Shown here piece after piece: positions 29,667 to 39,111 of a stretch of 64,000 nt of DNA (its first letter is position 1; every line of letters starts with the position of its first letter). The notes under the pieces are model-generated. The model was given only the letters and a program-made list of their open reading frames with translations, was not told where the DNA came from and made no database searches. The stretch is from Opitutia bacterium. GTDB taxonomy: Bacteria > Verrucomicrobiota > Verrucomicrobiia > Opitutales > Opitutaceae. The stretch spans positions 124,001 to 188,000 of the forward strand of contig JACPIT010000006.1 of the NCBI GenBank assembly GCA_016187945.1, read 5' to 3'. The translations under genes were made by a program, and so were the position numbers.

Positions 29667-31208
29667 TCACGGTTCGCGCCACGCGTGGCCGTTGGCCGCG
29701 AGGAGCGCCTCGGCGGATCTAGGCCCCCACGAGCCGGCGGTGTAGCTGTCGAGTCCGGCGCGTTTCTGGTCGCGCCAGAATTCGAGGATCGGCGTCATCA
29801 GCTCCCACGAACGCTCCGTCTCGTCGCCGCGGATGAAGAGCGTGCCGTCGCCGATCATCGCGTCGAGCACGAGGCGCTCGTAAGCCTCGGGCGTGTTCGA
29901 GCCGAAGGTCGTCGCGTATTTGAAATTCATCTTCACCGGCTGCGTGCGCGTCTCGAGGCCGGGGATCTTCGCGTTGAGGATCATGCTCATGCCCTCGTCG
30001 GGCTGGATCTGGAACGCGAGCGTGTTGGCCGCGAGTTGGAAGCGGTCGGAGTCGGCGAAAATGTTTCCGGGCGCGCGCTTGAAGCGGATCGCGATTTCGG
30101 TGACGCGGCGCGCCATGCGCTTGCCGGAGCGGATGTAGAACGGCACGCCGTGCCAGCGCCAGTTGTTGATGTTCAGGCGGAGCGCCGCGAACGTCTCGGT
30201 CGTCGAGCCGGGCGTGACGTCCTTCTCGCGCAGGTAGCCGGGCTGCGGCTTGCCGCCAAGGATGCCGTCGTCGTATTGCGCGCGGGCGACGTCGCTGTTC
30301 GGGCCGTCGAGGCGCAGCGGCTGCATGGCGCGGAGGAGTTTCACCTTCTCGTCGCGGATCGCCTCGGCGTCGAGCGACACGGGCGGCTCCATCGCGGTGA
30401 GCGCGACGAGTTGCATCGTGTGATTCTGGATCATGTCGCGCAGCGCGCCGCTCTGCTCGTAGTAACCGGCGCGCGCCTCGACGCCGACTTCCTCGGCGAC
30501 GGTGATCTGCACATGATCGACGAAGTTGCGGTTCCAGAGCGGCTCGAAGATGGCGTTGGCGAAACGCTGCACGAGCAAGTCCTGCACGGTCTCCTTGCCG
30601 AGGTAGTGGTCGATGCGGAAGACCTGCGACTCCTCGAACACGGACGTCAGCTCCTGGTTGAGCGCCTTCGCGCTGGTGAGGTCGCGGCCGAAGGGTTTTT
30701 CGATGATGACCTTCGACTGAGTCGGCTTGCCGAGGTGGCGCGCGGCGAGACCGCTCGCGCCGAGGTTCTGGATGATCGGCGCGAAGACCGACGGCGGCGT
30801 GGAGATGTAGAACAGCGCCTGGAGATCCTGCCCGATTTCTTTTTCGAGATGGGAAATTTTCTGCGCGAGCTTGGTAAACGCGGCCGCCTCGTCGTAGCCG
30901 CCGCTGACGTAGAGCGTGCGCGGGGCGAGGCGCGACCAGACGTCGTCGCGCAGTTCGCGGCGCGAGAACTCCTTGATGGCGTCGACGGAGAGCTTCTGAA
31001 ATTCCGCGTCGGGCATCGGCTTGCGCCCGTAGCCGATGAGGAAGAAGTCGGCGGGCAGCAGGCCGTCGATCGCGAGATTGTAGATCGCAGGCGTGAGCTT
31101 GCGCGCCGTCAGGTCGCCGGAGGCGCCAAAGATGACGACGACCGTCGGCGGGGCGCCGCGGTGCTTGCTGAGGCCGTGAAGGAAAGGATGCCGCTCGTGG
31201 TCAGGCAT
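29667..31208 (-). CDS. zwf: Glucose-6-phosphate 1-dehydrogenase
   Basis: 513 residues. First enzyme of the oxidative pentose phosphate pathway (glucose-6-phosphate to 6-phosphogluconolactone, NADP-linked). VIFGASGDLTARKL is the dinucleotide fold; RIDHYLGKETVQ is the substrate/active-site motif. The start at 31208 (MPDHERHPFLHGLSKH) lies close to the conserved region. First gene of the zwf-opcA-pgl cluster; an A/T-rich region at 31,240-31,310 probably holds its promoter. Confidence 0.96.
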   Translation of the reverse strand: MPDHERHPFLHGLSKHRGAPPTVVVIFGASGDLTARKLTPAIYNLAIDGLLPADFFLIGYGRKPMPDAEFQKLSVDAIKEFSRRELRDDVWSRLAPRTLYVSGGYDEAAAFTKLAQKISHLEKEIGQDLQALFYISTPPSVFAPIIQNLGASGLAARHLGKPTQSKVIIEKPFGRDLTSAKALNQELTSVFEESQVFRIDHYLGKETVQDLLVQRFANAIFEPLWNRNFVDHVQITVAEEVGVEARAGYYEQSGALRDMIQNHTMQLVALTAMEPPVSLDAEAIRDEKVKLLRAMQPLRLDGPNSDVARAQYDDGILGGKPQPGYLREKDVTPGSTTETFAALRLNINNWRWHGVPFYIRSGKRMARRVTEIAIRFKRAPGNIFADSDRFQLAANTLAFQIQPDEGMSMILNAKIPGLETRTQPVKMNFKYATTFGSNTPEAYERLVLDAMIGDGTLFIRGDETERSWELMTPILEFWRDQKRAGLDSYTAGSWGPRSAEALLAANGHAWREP

Positions 31209-31376
31209 GGCGCGCACAGTGCTCTCATCGCTCCGCCCCGCCAACAAATTATTGCCGGATGACACGAGCGTGTGACGTGTGCCGAATTTTCGCGGACGAT
31301 AAAATATTCAGCGCGCGGCGTCTGATCGGCCTCCACTTCGACACCTTCGCGCCTGAGCCGGGAGATGCAGTTGCCT

Positions 31377-31431
31377 GTGGGCCAGCGAGCTTGCTCGCGC
31401 TCCTTGGGCGCCCGCTAGCGGGCTGGCCCAC
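31377..31431. repeat. REPIN-like pair (GTGGGCCAGCG family)
   Basis: GTGGGCCAGCGAGCTTGCTC at the left and GCTAGCGGGCTGGCCCAC at the right. Variant of the GGCCAGCGCGCTTGC family with a GTGG head. Confidence 0.7.
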
Positions 31432-31528
31432 GCTCGCACTTTTCAGTCTTGGAATTTCGGAGGAAAATCGGGGCCAACTGCATGAGTCCGGCTCAGCTGT
31501 AGGAACCAAGAGCCCGCTACGCGCCCCT

Positions 31529-31580
31529 CCATCCACCGTCCTCCGTCTTCAGCCCTCAGTCCGCCGTCTTCCGTCCTCCG
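31529..31580. repeat. Heptad array (CCGTCYT family) after the yraN stop
   Basis: Seven units in strict register: CCATCCA, CCGTCCT, CCGTCTT, CAGCCCT, CAGTCCG, CCGTCTT, CCGTCCT, ending 2 bases from the yraN stop codon. Confidence 0.8.
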
Positions 31581-31582
31581 AG

Positions 31583-32053
31583 CTAATCGAGCGAACCGCT
31601 CTGGCGCGCGGCGTGGTAGCTCTTCGGGAAGAGCGCGACGTTTTCGAAATGCATGCACTGCGGCGGCAGACGATCGCTCAGGCCGACCTCGACCACGTCG
31701 AAGCGGAACGTGCGCGGCGGCGACGAGAGCGCGCTCAGATACGCGTGCACCGCGCGGCGCAGCGCGCGCTTCTTGCGGTCGTCGACGGCGTGATAGCCGG
31801 GCACGAGCGCGTCGACGCTGCGCGATTTCACCTCGACGAAGACCAGCACCTCGCCGTCGCGCGCGACGAGGTCGATCTCGTCGCGGCGGTCGCGCGGGCT
31901 GTGCCAGTTCCGCGCGACGATCGCGAAGCCATGTCGCTTCTGCAAAAAGTCCGCCGCGGCCGCTTCACCGCGGGCTCCCGCCTCGTGCGCGGCGGGAGTT
32001 TCTCCGCCCTGCGCCGCGAGTTTCAACCACACGTCGTTGAGCCAGGCCAGCAT
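31583..32053 (-). CDS. YraN family (UPF0102) putative endonuclease
   Basis: 156 residues. GARGEAAAADFLQKRHGFAIVARNWHS, DEIDLVARDGEVLVFVEVKSRS and VDDRKKRALRRAVHAYL match the YraN family, which has a PD-(D/E)xK-like nuclease fold (the D...EVK residues are present). The biological role is not established; distant similarity to Holliday-junction resolvases is known. The start at 32053 is preceded by a 111-base divergent gap to the pilB gene. Confidence 0.92.
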   Translation of the reverse strand: MLAWLNDVWLKLAAQGGETPAAHEAGARGEAAAADFLQKRHGFAIVARNWHSPRDRRDEIDLVARDGEVLVFVEVKSRSVDALVPGYHAVDDRKKRALRRAVHAYLSALSSPPRTFRFDVVEVGLSDRLPPQCMHFENVALFPKSYHAARQSGSLD

Positions 32054-32164
32054 GGGTAGTTCTCCCTCGACGACGCGGTTTTTTTGACCTACACGCAAGA
32101 GCGATTTAGCACGCCGTCGCTCTTTTGTTTCGGTTCGCGCGGCGCGAGCGTCAACTGACCTGAC

Positions 32165-34366
32165 ATGGCCAATCCCAGCAATCTCACCGGCACGCTTCGG
32201 CGCTCGCTGCTCATCAAAGTCATCTCGAAGCCCGCGCCGAGCCGCGAGGACGTCAACTCCGTCATCGAGCTCACTGCGAGCAAGGTCGTCGAGGCGCTCC
32301 AGGCGCAGTCGATGACGCTCTACCTCGTCGAGGGCGGCGAGATCGCGTTCAAGCAGGTCTATTACTCGCCGTCGCTCTGGGGACAGGACAAGGACAAGGA
32401 ACTTCAATTCAAGGAGACGGCGAAAAAACTCCTGGCGCTCCGCCTGCCCGCCGGCACCGGCAACGTCGGCAAAGTCATCCAGACCGGCGAGCCACTTTTC
32501 TTCAGCAACAAGGGCCCCGAGGCCGCCTCGCTGAAAAACATGAACACGGGCTTCGAGGTGCACTCGATGCTCACCGTGCCGCTGAAGACGAACATCGTCA
32601 TCGGCGCCATCCAAGTTCTCAATAAAGAGCCCTCGGCGGGCACGAACGGGCAGTTCACGCAGAAGGATCTCGGGATGCTCCAGGAAGTCGCGGAGTATTC
32701 CTCGACGCTGATCCAGCGCATGCTGGACCCGAAGTTCCAGCTCAGCGCCGAAGACACCGCGAAGTTCATCGCGCGGTTCACCGATCTCCCGCTCGTCACC
32801 AAAGTCGAGGACGGCGAGATCGACGAGAAACTCGTCGAGGTGATCGGCGACGCCGTGATCCGGCGCGAACAGGTTTTCCCGGTCAAGAAAGTCGGCACCA
32901 ACGGCGTCAGCGTGCTGATGACCAACCCGCTCGACTACGCGAAGCGCGAGTCGTTCCAGACCGCTTGCGAGCTCCACATCGAGGACGTGCGCGTCATCCC
33001 CGCCAGCTACCTCGACGAGCTGCTGAAGAAATTCTTCAAGGACTCCAAGGCCGCCGCCGGCCCCAAGGTCGAGCAGGACGACGTCGATATCAGCGAAGTC
33101 GCCGACATCATCGGCACCGCCTACAGCGAAGGCGGCAGCAGCGAGGTGAAGGCCGAGGAACTCGACAAGGAGGACTCCGCCCCGATCATCCAGCTCGTCA
33201 ACCGCATCATCGAAGACGCCTACATCGCCGGCGCATCGGACATCCATATCGAGCCGCAGGAAAAAGAGCTCATGGTCCGCTACCGCATCGACGGCATGTG
33301 CGTGGAAAAACTCCGCCTCCCGAAACAGGTCATCGGCGCCATGGTCGCCCGCCTGAAGATCATGTGCAACCTCGACATCTCCGAGCGCCGGTTGCCGCAG
33401 GACGGACGCATCGTCTTCAAAAAGTATACGAAGAAGAACATCGACATCGACCTGCGCGTCGCCACCGGCCCGATGAACCACGGCGAGAAGGTCGTCATGC
33501 GTATCCTCGACAAACAGAAGTCCACGCTGCCGCTCCCCGCCCTCGGTTTCTCCGACGAGAATCTCGCCAAATACCGCGAGTGCATCCGCCAGCCCTACGG
33601 CATGATTCTGCACTGCGGCCCGACCGGCTCCGGCAAGTCGATGACGCTCTACTCCGCGCTCGGCGAAGTGAACACGCCCGACGTGAACATCCAGACCGCG
33701 GAAGACCCGATCGAATACACGCTCGGCGGCATCAACCAGATGCAGATGAACCGCCAGATCGGACTCACCTTCGCTCGCGCGCTCCGCTGCTACCTCCGCA
33801 TGGACCCCGACATCATCCTCGTCGGCGAAATCCGCGACGAGGAAACCGCCGGCATCGCCGTCGAAGCCGCGCTCACCGGCCACTTGCTCGTCTCCACGCT
33901 CCACACCAACGACGCGCCGTCGACGGTCGCGCGTCTCGGTGAGATGGGCGTCGAGGTGTTCAACATTTCCGCCTCGCTCGTCTGCGTCTGCGCGCAACGC
34001 CTCCTCCGCCGTGTCTGCAAGAACTGCAAAGTGAAATACAAGCCCGAGGGCCGCGAGTGGGAGATCCTCAAGAAAGCGCTCCAACTCGACGGCGAGCCAC
34101 CGGAAATTTTCAAAGCCAATCCCGGCGGCTGCCACATCTGCGGCGGCACCGGCTACAAGGGCCGCGTCGGCATCCACGAGCTGATGACGAACTCCGAGGA
34201 ACTGACCGAGGCGATCAACAAGGAGGCGGAGGTCGCCGAGCTGAAACGCGTCGCGATGAAGAACGGCATGAAGACGCTCCACCAGGACTCGATGCTGAAG
34301 GTGAAGATGGGCCTGACGACGATGGAAGACGCCCTCGCGAACGTCCCGCCGGATTTGATTCTGTAA
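32165..34366 (+). CDS. pilB: GAF-domain PilB/GspE-type secretion ATPase
   Basis: 733 residues. Residues ~20-185 form a GAF-like sensor domain, ~195-305 the MshEN/T2SSE N-terminal domain, ~340-720 the assembly ATPase: Walker [11 protein letters not shown] (~485), the Asp and His boxes ([32 protein letters not shown]), Walker [14 protein letters not shown], and a tetracysteine CKNC...CHIC. It powers type IV pilus extension or type II secretion. The GAF domain suggests ligand control of the motor. No other pil/gsp gene is nearby. Confidence 0.92.
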   Translation: MANPSNLTGTLRRSLLIKVISKPAPSREDVNSVIELTASKVVEALQAQSMTLYLVEGGEIAFKQVYYSPSLWGQDKDKELQFKETAKKLLALRLPAGTGNVGKVIQTGEPLFFSNKGPEAASLKNMNTGFEVHSMLTVPLKTNIVIGAIQVLNKEPSAGTNGQFTQKDLGMLQEVAEYSSTLIQRMLDPKFQLSAEDTAKFIARFTDLPLVTKVEDGEIDEKLVEVIGDAVIRREQVFPVKKVGTNGVSVLMTNPLDYAKRESFQTACELHIEDVRVIPASYLDELLKKFFKDSKAAAGPKVEQDDVDISEVADIIGTAYSEGGSSEVKAEELDKEDSAPIIQLVNRIIEDAYIAGASDIHIEPQEKELMVRYRIDGMCVEKLRLPKQVIGAMVARLKIMCNLDISERRLPQDGRIVFKKYTKKNIDIDLRVATGPMNHGEKVVMRILDKQKSTLPLPALGFSDENLAKYRECIRQPYGMILHCGPTGSGKSMTLYSALGEVNTPDVNIQTAEDPIEYTLGGINQMQMNRQIGLTFARALRCYLRMDPDIILVGEIRDEETAGIAVEAALTGHLLVSTLHTNDAPSTVARLGEMGVEVFNISASLVCVCAQRLLRRVCKNCKVKYKPEGREWEILKKALQLDGEPPEIFKANPGGCHICGGTGYKGRVGIHELMTNSEELTEAINKEAEVAELKRVAMKNGMKTLHQDSMLKVKMGLTTMEDALANVPPDLIL

Positions 34367-34628
34367 AGACAGGCGGGGTTCAGCGCTCAACGATTGGTTT
34401 CTCGCTCCGTAGCGGGGATCGTCACCGCCTCGCCGCTCTTCGCTCCCGAATCGGAAGAGCCGATCCGGTCCGGAGTGAATGGGGAGAGCCGCGCGCCTCT
34501 TCCCCGAAGCGCAGCACCGTCGCCACTTTCGCGTTGCCGACCGCACGAGCGGGGGAGACAAATCCGAAACGTGATTCTGGCGGGGCCACGCCGGAAAACA
34601 CACTCAGCGATTTCGAACTCGCCCGGCA

Positions 34629-35474
34629 ATGGCCCATTCCCAAACCGACCACGCAGAAAGCTCGGCGTCCATCAAGGAAGTGGCACATCGGTTCCTCGAC
34701 GAAACGGGAGACACCACGTTCTACGGCTCAGGCAAGAAACTCATTCTCGGCGCTCATGGCGTATCCTTGAGCTTCGGCATGGGAATTGTGCGAATCGACC
34801 GGCCACTCGCCGACGTGCGCCAGGAACTGGCCGCGCTTCAGCGTGAGGTTGAGCAAGACCCTTTGCTGAACGTCCTTCCCAGCGTCGAGAGGCGCATTCG
34901 CTCCGGCGGATTTTTCTTTCATGCCTGCAAGGATTCACCCGACGTGCGCTCGGTATTGATGCACTATCTCCGCGAACTCCCGTGCGAAGCGGAAATTGTG
35001 ATGGGGCGAAAAATCCCCGCTATCTTTGAGAGACGTCACCACGGCAAAGACGAAGAATTCTACGCCGACATGCTATCTCACCTGTTAAAACGCCGCATGA
35101 AACGTGAACGAAAACTCGTGCTCAATGTCGCCGAACGCGGCTCCAGCACCCGCGAGCATGTTCTCGCCGAAGCCTTGTGGCTCGCGCTCGAACGTGCGCA
35201 CGATTGGGGCGGGCTCGATGCGATCAAGAGTCACGTCGTCTTCAACGTGCAGACGCCCCGCACCGAACCGCTCCTGACCGTGTCCGACTACTTGTGCTGG
35301 TCCGTGCAGCGTGTTTTTGAACAAGGCGAAACCCGCTATTACGATTACCTCGTCGACAAAATTCGCCTCGTCGTGGACCTCTATGACCATTCTCGCTACG
35401 ACGGCCACAGGAACTACTATACCAAGAAAAATCGGCTCACCGCTGCAAACAAGTTAGGCCCACCGTTTGCCTGA
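34629..35474 (+). CDS. DUF3800 domain protein (RNase H-like, possible defence function)
   Basis: 281 residues. HRFLDETGDTTFYG near the N-terminus and LLTVSDYLCWSVQRVFEQGE near the C-terminus are the usual two ends of DUF3800, where the Asp residues belong to a predicted RNase H-like site. Function is unknown; DUF3800 genes often sit near restriction or phage genes. An Mrr-type enzyme gene follows 437 bases downstream. Its GC content is lower than that of its neighbours, which hints at transfer. The start ATG 34629 follows a 262-base gap without recognisable features. Confidence 0.75.
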   Translation: MAHSQTDHAESSASIKEVAHRFLDETGDTTFYGSGKKLILGAHGVSLSFGMGIVRIDRPLADVRQELAALQREVEQDPLLNVLPSVERRIRSGGFFFHACKDSPDVRSVLMHYLRELPCEAEIVMGRKIPAIFERRHHGKDEEFYADMLSHLLKRRMKRERKLVLNVAERGSSTREHVLAEALWLALERAHDWGGLDAIKSHVVFNVQTPRTEPLLTVSDYLCWSVQRVFEQGETRYYDYLVDKIRLVVDLYDHSRYDGHRNYYTKKNRLTAANKLGPPFA

Positions 35475-35911
35475 GCGACTCAACGTCGCGACGTCATGAA
35501 GACGACTTTCAGCAAGGGCAGACCCACATCACCTATCGGTCCGAGTTGGCCTCCAGTCAAACCCTCCATCGCCGGCGATTTGTAAGCGCAGAACAATGTC
35601 GCGGTTCCCATTCTTCCAACACAAGGGCAACATGAACATCCGTTTCAAAACTCGGAGAGCTGAAGGCGGCCCGAAACATCCCCCGCTTGTCGCCGCGGCG
35701 AACGACGTCTGGCGCGCCCACCTTGCCAACAAAAAACCCGCTGCGGCAACAGCGGGTCGGGAAAGTGATACCGGGCTGGTTGTTCCGTATCGAGCCTGCG
35801 AGAGGCACCCGGCGAAATGAAACAAAGCCAAGCACCCGCCCGCTTCAAGAGCCAAAATCCGCCTCCAACTCCCGCTCGGCCGTCTGTTTCTCCCTTTGAC
35901 CATTAACTCCC
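35475..35911. other. 437-base stretch without a clear gene
   Basis: It holds a minus-strand terminator-like hairpin (35731-35757) and an imperfect hairpin at 35768-35792. A short plus-strand frame at 35596-35820 (74 residues, including NKKPAAATAGRESD) runs through the terminator and has no recognised family; I do not call it a gene. Composition is closer to the DUF3800 gene than to the chromosome backbone. Confidence 0.45.
35731..35757 (-). terminator. Intrinsic terminator-like hairpin on the minus strand
   Basis: ACCCGCTG/CAGCGGGT stem with a six-base loop; on the minus strand it is followed by six T. No minus-strand gene lies upstream of it, so it may end an unseen small RNA or be a relic. 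Confidence 0.6.
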
Positions 35912-36847
35912 ATGCCCATCCCCACCTTCGACCGCCTGCTCCGCCCCGTCCTCGTGTTGGCCACGAAAGAACCGATCACGCGCAACACCGCGACGGAAGC
36001 CATGATCAAGGAGTTCAAGCTGAGCCCCGAGGACGCCGCGCACCGTCTGGCCAGCGGCGGCTCCACCATTCGCAACCGCGTCGGTTGGGCGATGACCTTC
36101 CTCACCAAGGCCGGCCTGATCGCTAAAGTCGCGCCCAAGACTTACCGCGCCACACCGACCGCCACCGAATTTCTCCAGCAGCACCCCGAGCGAATTCGCG
36201 ATGCCGACCTGAAGACGATCCCGGGTTACGAGGAGGCTTGGGCCGCCGGCAGCGCCAAACGACGCGAGAAGGAAATCGCCGCCGGCTCGCGCGGTCTTTC
36301 CGAGGCCGAAAGCACCGCCACCCCGCACGAAATCATCGCCGGCCAGATCGAAGCCCTTCAGTCGGACCTGCGCGGACGGCTGCTCCAAACGATCGTCGAC
36401 CAGACCCCGGAATTTTTCGAACGGCTGGTTCTCGATGTATTGCAGGCGATGGGTTACGGCGGTGCCCGAGAGAACTCCATCCAGCATGTGGGCGGCAGCG
36501 GGGACGAGGGTATCGACGGCCGTATCAATCAGGATGCACTCGGGCTCGACCAGTTGCTCGTGCAGGCGAAGAAATACCGTCCCGACCGCATCATCGACCG
36601 TAAAGAAGTGCAGGCCTTCATCGGTTCGCTCGCAGGCCAAGGTGTGACGAAAGGTGTGTTCATCACCACGAGTGGATTTCAGCCGAGTGCGCGAGAATTC
36701 ATCCAGCGAGGCTCGACGACCAAGATCGTGCTCGTCGACGGCGAGATGCTAATCGATCTCATGCTGCGTCACGGGATCGGCGTTCGCGTGGCCCAAAAAT
36801 TCGAAGTCCATGAGATTGATCAAAACTACTTCGAGGAAGCAGAGTAA
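35912..36847 (+). CDS. mrr: Mrr-family type IV restriction endonuclease
   Basis: 311 residues. The N-terminal ~100 residues are the Mrr winged-helix domain (TFDRLLRPVLVLA, IRNRVGWAMTFLTKAGLI). The C-terminal domain (~165-290) is the Mrr catalytic PD-(D/E)xK fold: FFERLVLDVLQAMGYGG, HVGGSGDEGIDGRI and LLVQAKKY supply the D-QxK residues, then TKGVFITTSGF. Mrr enzymes cut DNA carrying foreign methylation. No methyltransferase accompanies it, as expected for type IV. Together with the DUF3800 gene this may be a small defence patch. Confidence 0.92.
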   Translation: MPIPTFDRLLRPVLVLATKEPITRNTATEAMIKEFKLSPEDAAHRLASGGSTIRNRVGWAMTFLTKAGLIAKVAPKTYRATPTATEFLQQHPERIRDADLKTIPGYEEAWAAGSAKRREKEIAAGSRGLSEAESTATPHEIIAGQIEALQSDLRGRLLQTIVDQTPEFFERLVLDVLQAMGYGGARENSIQHVGGSGDEGIDGRINQDALGLDQLLVQAKKYRPDRIIDRKEVQAFIGSLAGQGVTKGVFITTSGFQPSAREFIQRGSTTKIVLVDGEMLIDLMLRHGIGVRVAQKFEVHEIDQNYFEEAE

Positions 36848-36900
36848 TGTGCCCATACGGCCCGCGTTGTAGCCACCCTCCTAGTCGAAGAAACTTCCCC

Positions 36901-37344
36901 ATGACTCCTCCCGATCTCCCTCCCCTGCTCCGCGACCAACGCAAAGTCGATGCGCAGCACCTCAAGCTGCTCGCGGTGTTTCACTACGTGCTCGCCGGAC
37001 TCTCGCTCGTGGGACTCGCGTTTCTGGGCCTGCATTGGGCGCTGATGCGCGCGGTCATGACGATGCCCCAGCATGGCGGAAACCCGCCACCGCAACAGGT
37101 GTTCGCGATCTTCCGGTGGTTCTACGCCTTCGCGGGTTTCTTCATCATCACCGGCGGCGCGCTGACGCTCGTGTCGGGCCTGTGCATCGCGCGGCGGAAA
37201 GCGCGGATGTTTTCGCTCGTGGTGGCAGGACTTAGTTGCCTGATGTTCCCCTTCGGCACGGCGCTCGGCGTGTTCACGCTGGTCGTGCTGCTGCGCGAAA
37301 GCGTCGTGGAACTTTACGGAACCGAGACCGCAGGCTCGCCATGA
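36901..37344 (+). CDS. Small membrane protein of unknown function
   Basis: 147 residues with about three to four membrane helices (HYVLAGLSLVGLAFLGLHW; FAGFFIITGGALTLVSGLCIA; a third at ~115-138) and a QQVFAIFRWFYAF segment. Similar uncharacterised proteins are common in Verrucomicrobia and other bacteria. The start at 36901 was preferred to 36847, whose extra residues lack hydrophobic or conserved character. Its stop overlaps the next start as ATGA, so it is translationally coupled to the PrsW-like gene. Confidence 0.75.
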   Translation: MTPPDLPPLLRDQRKVDAQHLKLLAVFHYVLAGLSLVGLAFLGLHWALMRAVMTMPQHGGNPPPQQVFAIFRWFYAFAGFFIITGGALTLVSGLCIARRKARMFSLVVAGLSCLMFPFGTALGVFTLVVLLRESVVELYGTETAGSP

Positions 37345-38972
37345 CCGAGTCGCGCTCGCGTTGGCAACAGTTCCTGTCCCACGCATCGCGCAGTCGCTCG
37401 TTTCTGTGGCGGCTCGTGATCGCCTTCGTCGCAACCGGTGTCGCGGTCGGGGCAATTCTTCACACCCTCCGGCCCGCGAAATCGTATCTATTCGGCGAAC
37501 GCGTGCTGGCGCGAATCGGCGTCGCAGCGCACGCCGGCGATCCCGACGCTCCGCTCGCTACCGGGGCGGCGGACGGCCTCGCCGACGCATTTGCCGAGGA
37601 GCTGGCGCCCGAATCGTTGCGATTCTTTGACGTGCTGCGGAGTGTGCCGACCCTCGCGCCACACGTGGTCGCCGCGGACTTCGCCGCGCTCCACACGGCG
37701 CTCGCGCGCAGGTTCGACGAGCCGCGAGCAGGGCTGGCGCTGGATTTTTTCGCTGCGTGGCAATCTGTGGATGAAGGCGCGTTCGCGCGCCTCGAGCAGC
37801 GCGCGGCCCAACCCGCGCCGCTCCGCTTCACGCGCTACGCTTTCGGGCGAGTGCTCATGCGCCACGAGAATTTCGGGGCGGCATTCGAGATGTTCGCCCG
37901 GGAAGGCGAGGCCGACGACGCCACCGAGTCGCGTTACATGGCCGTCCGCGCCCTGGTGAAGGCGAAAGACTTCGCGCGGCTCGAACTGCTGCTCCGAGAT
38001 CCGCGTTACGCGCCCTATTCCAGTCCCGGTCTGGCACTCGAAGCTGCCACGGAGTCGCGTCGCTGGGCCGAAATGCTGCGGTTGATCCCGGCCGTGCAAA
38101 TCGATTCCTACGAACCGGAGCTCCTGCTCGTCTCCGCCGTGGCCGGCGTGACCTGGGCCTTGTTTCTGTTTCATCTCGGACAAGTCGCCTCGCCGTTTTC
38201 GCGAACCGGTCTGCTCTGCGGGAGCGGACTCCTCGCCGGTGTGCTCAGCACGACGGTGACGATCTTCCTCGTGGTCGTGCAAGACGACGTTCTCGGCTTC
38301 CGCGAGGGCACGGAAATCGTCCATCGATTCGCCTACAATATCGGTGGCGTCGGTGCGCGCGAAGAGCTCTCGAAGCTGCTCCTTTTCGCTCCACTGATAC
38401 TCTTTCTGCGGAAACGAGACGACGAACTCGAGGTGTTGACCGTCGCTTGCTTCGTCGGACTCGGCTTCGCGGTCGAGGAAAACGTCTCGTATTTTGCCAC
38501 CTCGGCGGCCGCGAGCGCACCGGGTCGTTTTTTGACCGCGAACTTCTTCCACATCGCCCTCACCGGCGTGAACGGTCTCGCCCTTTACCGCGCCTGCACC
38601 CGCGGCATGGGCGGCCTCAACGATCTGCTACTCGTGTTTCCGCTCAGTATTCTGGCCCACGGAGCCTACGACGCGCTCCTCGATTTGCCGCAGGTCGAGC
38701 GCAGCGAATACTTCGCCATGATCGCCTACGTCGGCTTCTGCTTCTACTTCTTCAGCCGCGCGCGACCGCTGCGCGCCGACCGGCGCACGACCGTCAGCCT
38801 GACGGGCGCGTTCGTGACCGGCGTCGCGTTGGTCGCAGCAACAGTGATTGCATTTCAAATGGCGACGCTCGGCATTAAGGCCGGAGCGAATCTGATCTTC
38901 TCCGAACTGATCGGCAGCGCGGCACTGCTCATCGTATTCTTCCATGAATTCGACGAAACGCTGACCGCGTGA
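37341..38972 (+). CDS. PrsW-family glutamic-type intramembrane protease
   Basis: 543 residues. An N-terminal membrane helix and a soluble ~230-residue region of no known family are followed by a PrsW membrane domain. Family motifs: NIGGVGAREELSKLLLF with the EE pair, CFVGLGFAVEENVSYF with a second pair of Glu, FFHIALTGVNGLAL and LAHGAYDALLD. PrsW cleaves anti-sigma factors within the membrane in Bacillus; CAAX-protease-like folds are related. The target here is unknown. The start ATG at 37341 overlaps the upstream stop (ATGA). Confidence 0.87.
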   Translation: MTESRSRWQQFLSHASRSRSFLWRLVIAFVATGVAVGAILHTLRPAKSYLFGERVLARIGVAAHAGDPDAPLATGAADGLADAFAEELAPESLRFFDVLRSVPTLAPHVVAADFAALHTALARRFDEPRAGLALDFFAAWQSVDEGAFARLEQRAAQPAPLRFTRYAFGRVLMRHENFGAAFEMFAREGEADDATESRYMAVRALVKAKDFARLELLLRDPRYAPYSSPGLALEAATESRRWAEMLRLIPAVQIDSYEPELLLVSAVAGVTWALFLFHLGQVASPFSRTGLLCGSGLLAGVLSTTVTIFLVVVQDDVLGFREGTEIVHRFAYNIGGVGAREELSKLLLFAPLILFLRKRDDELEVLTVACFVGLGFAVEENVSYFATSAAASAPGRFLTANFFHIALTGVNGLALYRACTRGMGGLNDLLLVFPLSILAHGAYDALLDLPQVERSEYFAMIAYVGFCFYFFSRARPLRADRRTTVSLTGAFVTGVALVAATVIAFQMATLGIKAGANLIFSELIGSAALLIVFFHEFDETLTA

Positions 38973-39111
38973 TCCGCGTTCATCCCGCTCCTCCGCACCT
39001 CCCGTCTCGCAACCTCGGTAACGGCCGGCCGCATCCGCTGCGCGTCGGTTGCTCGCGTTCGACGCGCAAAACAGGTTCGTCTACGCACGCACGTGATCCC
39101 AGCAATTGGGC

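Larger units (their letters stand above)
31209..31582. other. 374-base intergenic stretch with two repeats
   Basis: No gene is supported. An A/T-rich part (~31,245-31,310) may be the zwf promoter. 31377-31431 and 31529-31580 are repeats listed separately. Confidence 0.6.

Noticed and set aside
31583-34603. A ~1000-residue open frame antisense to the pilB gene
   Set aside because: It is the complement of the pilB coding sequence in a GC-rich genome; only its last 156 codons (yraN) show a real protein. The His/Asp/Arg-rich composition is typical of an antisense shadow.
35758-35911. Possible tRNA or other structured RNA ahead of the minus-strand terminator
   Set aside because: No cloverleaf, CCA end or T-loop consensus can be fitted; only a short imperfect hairpin is visible.
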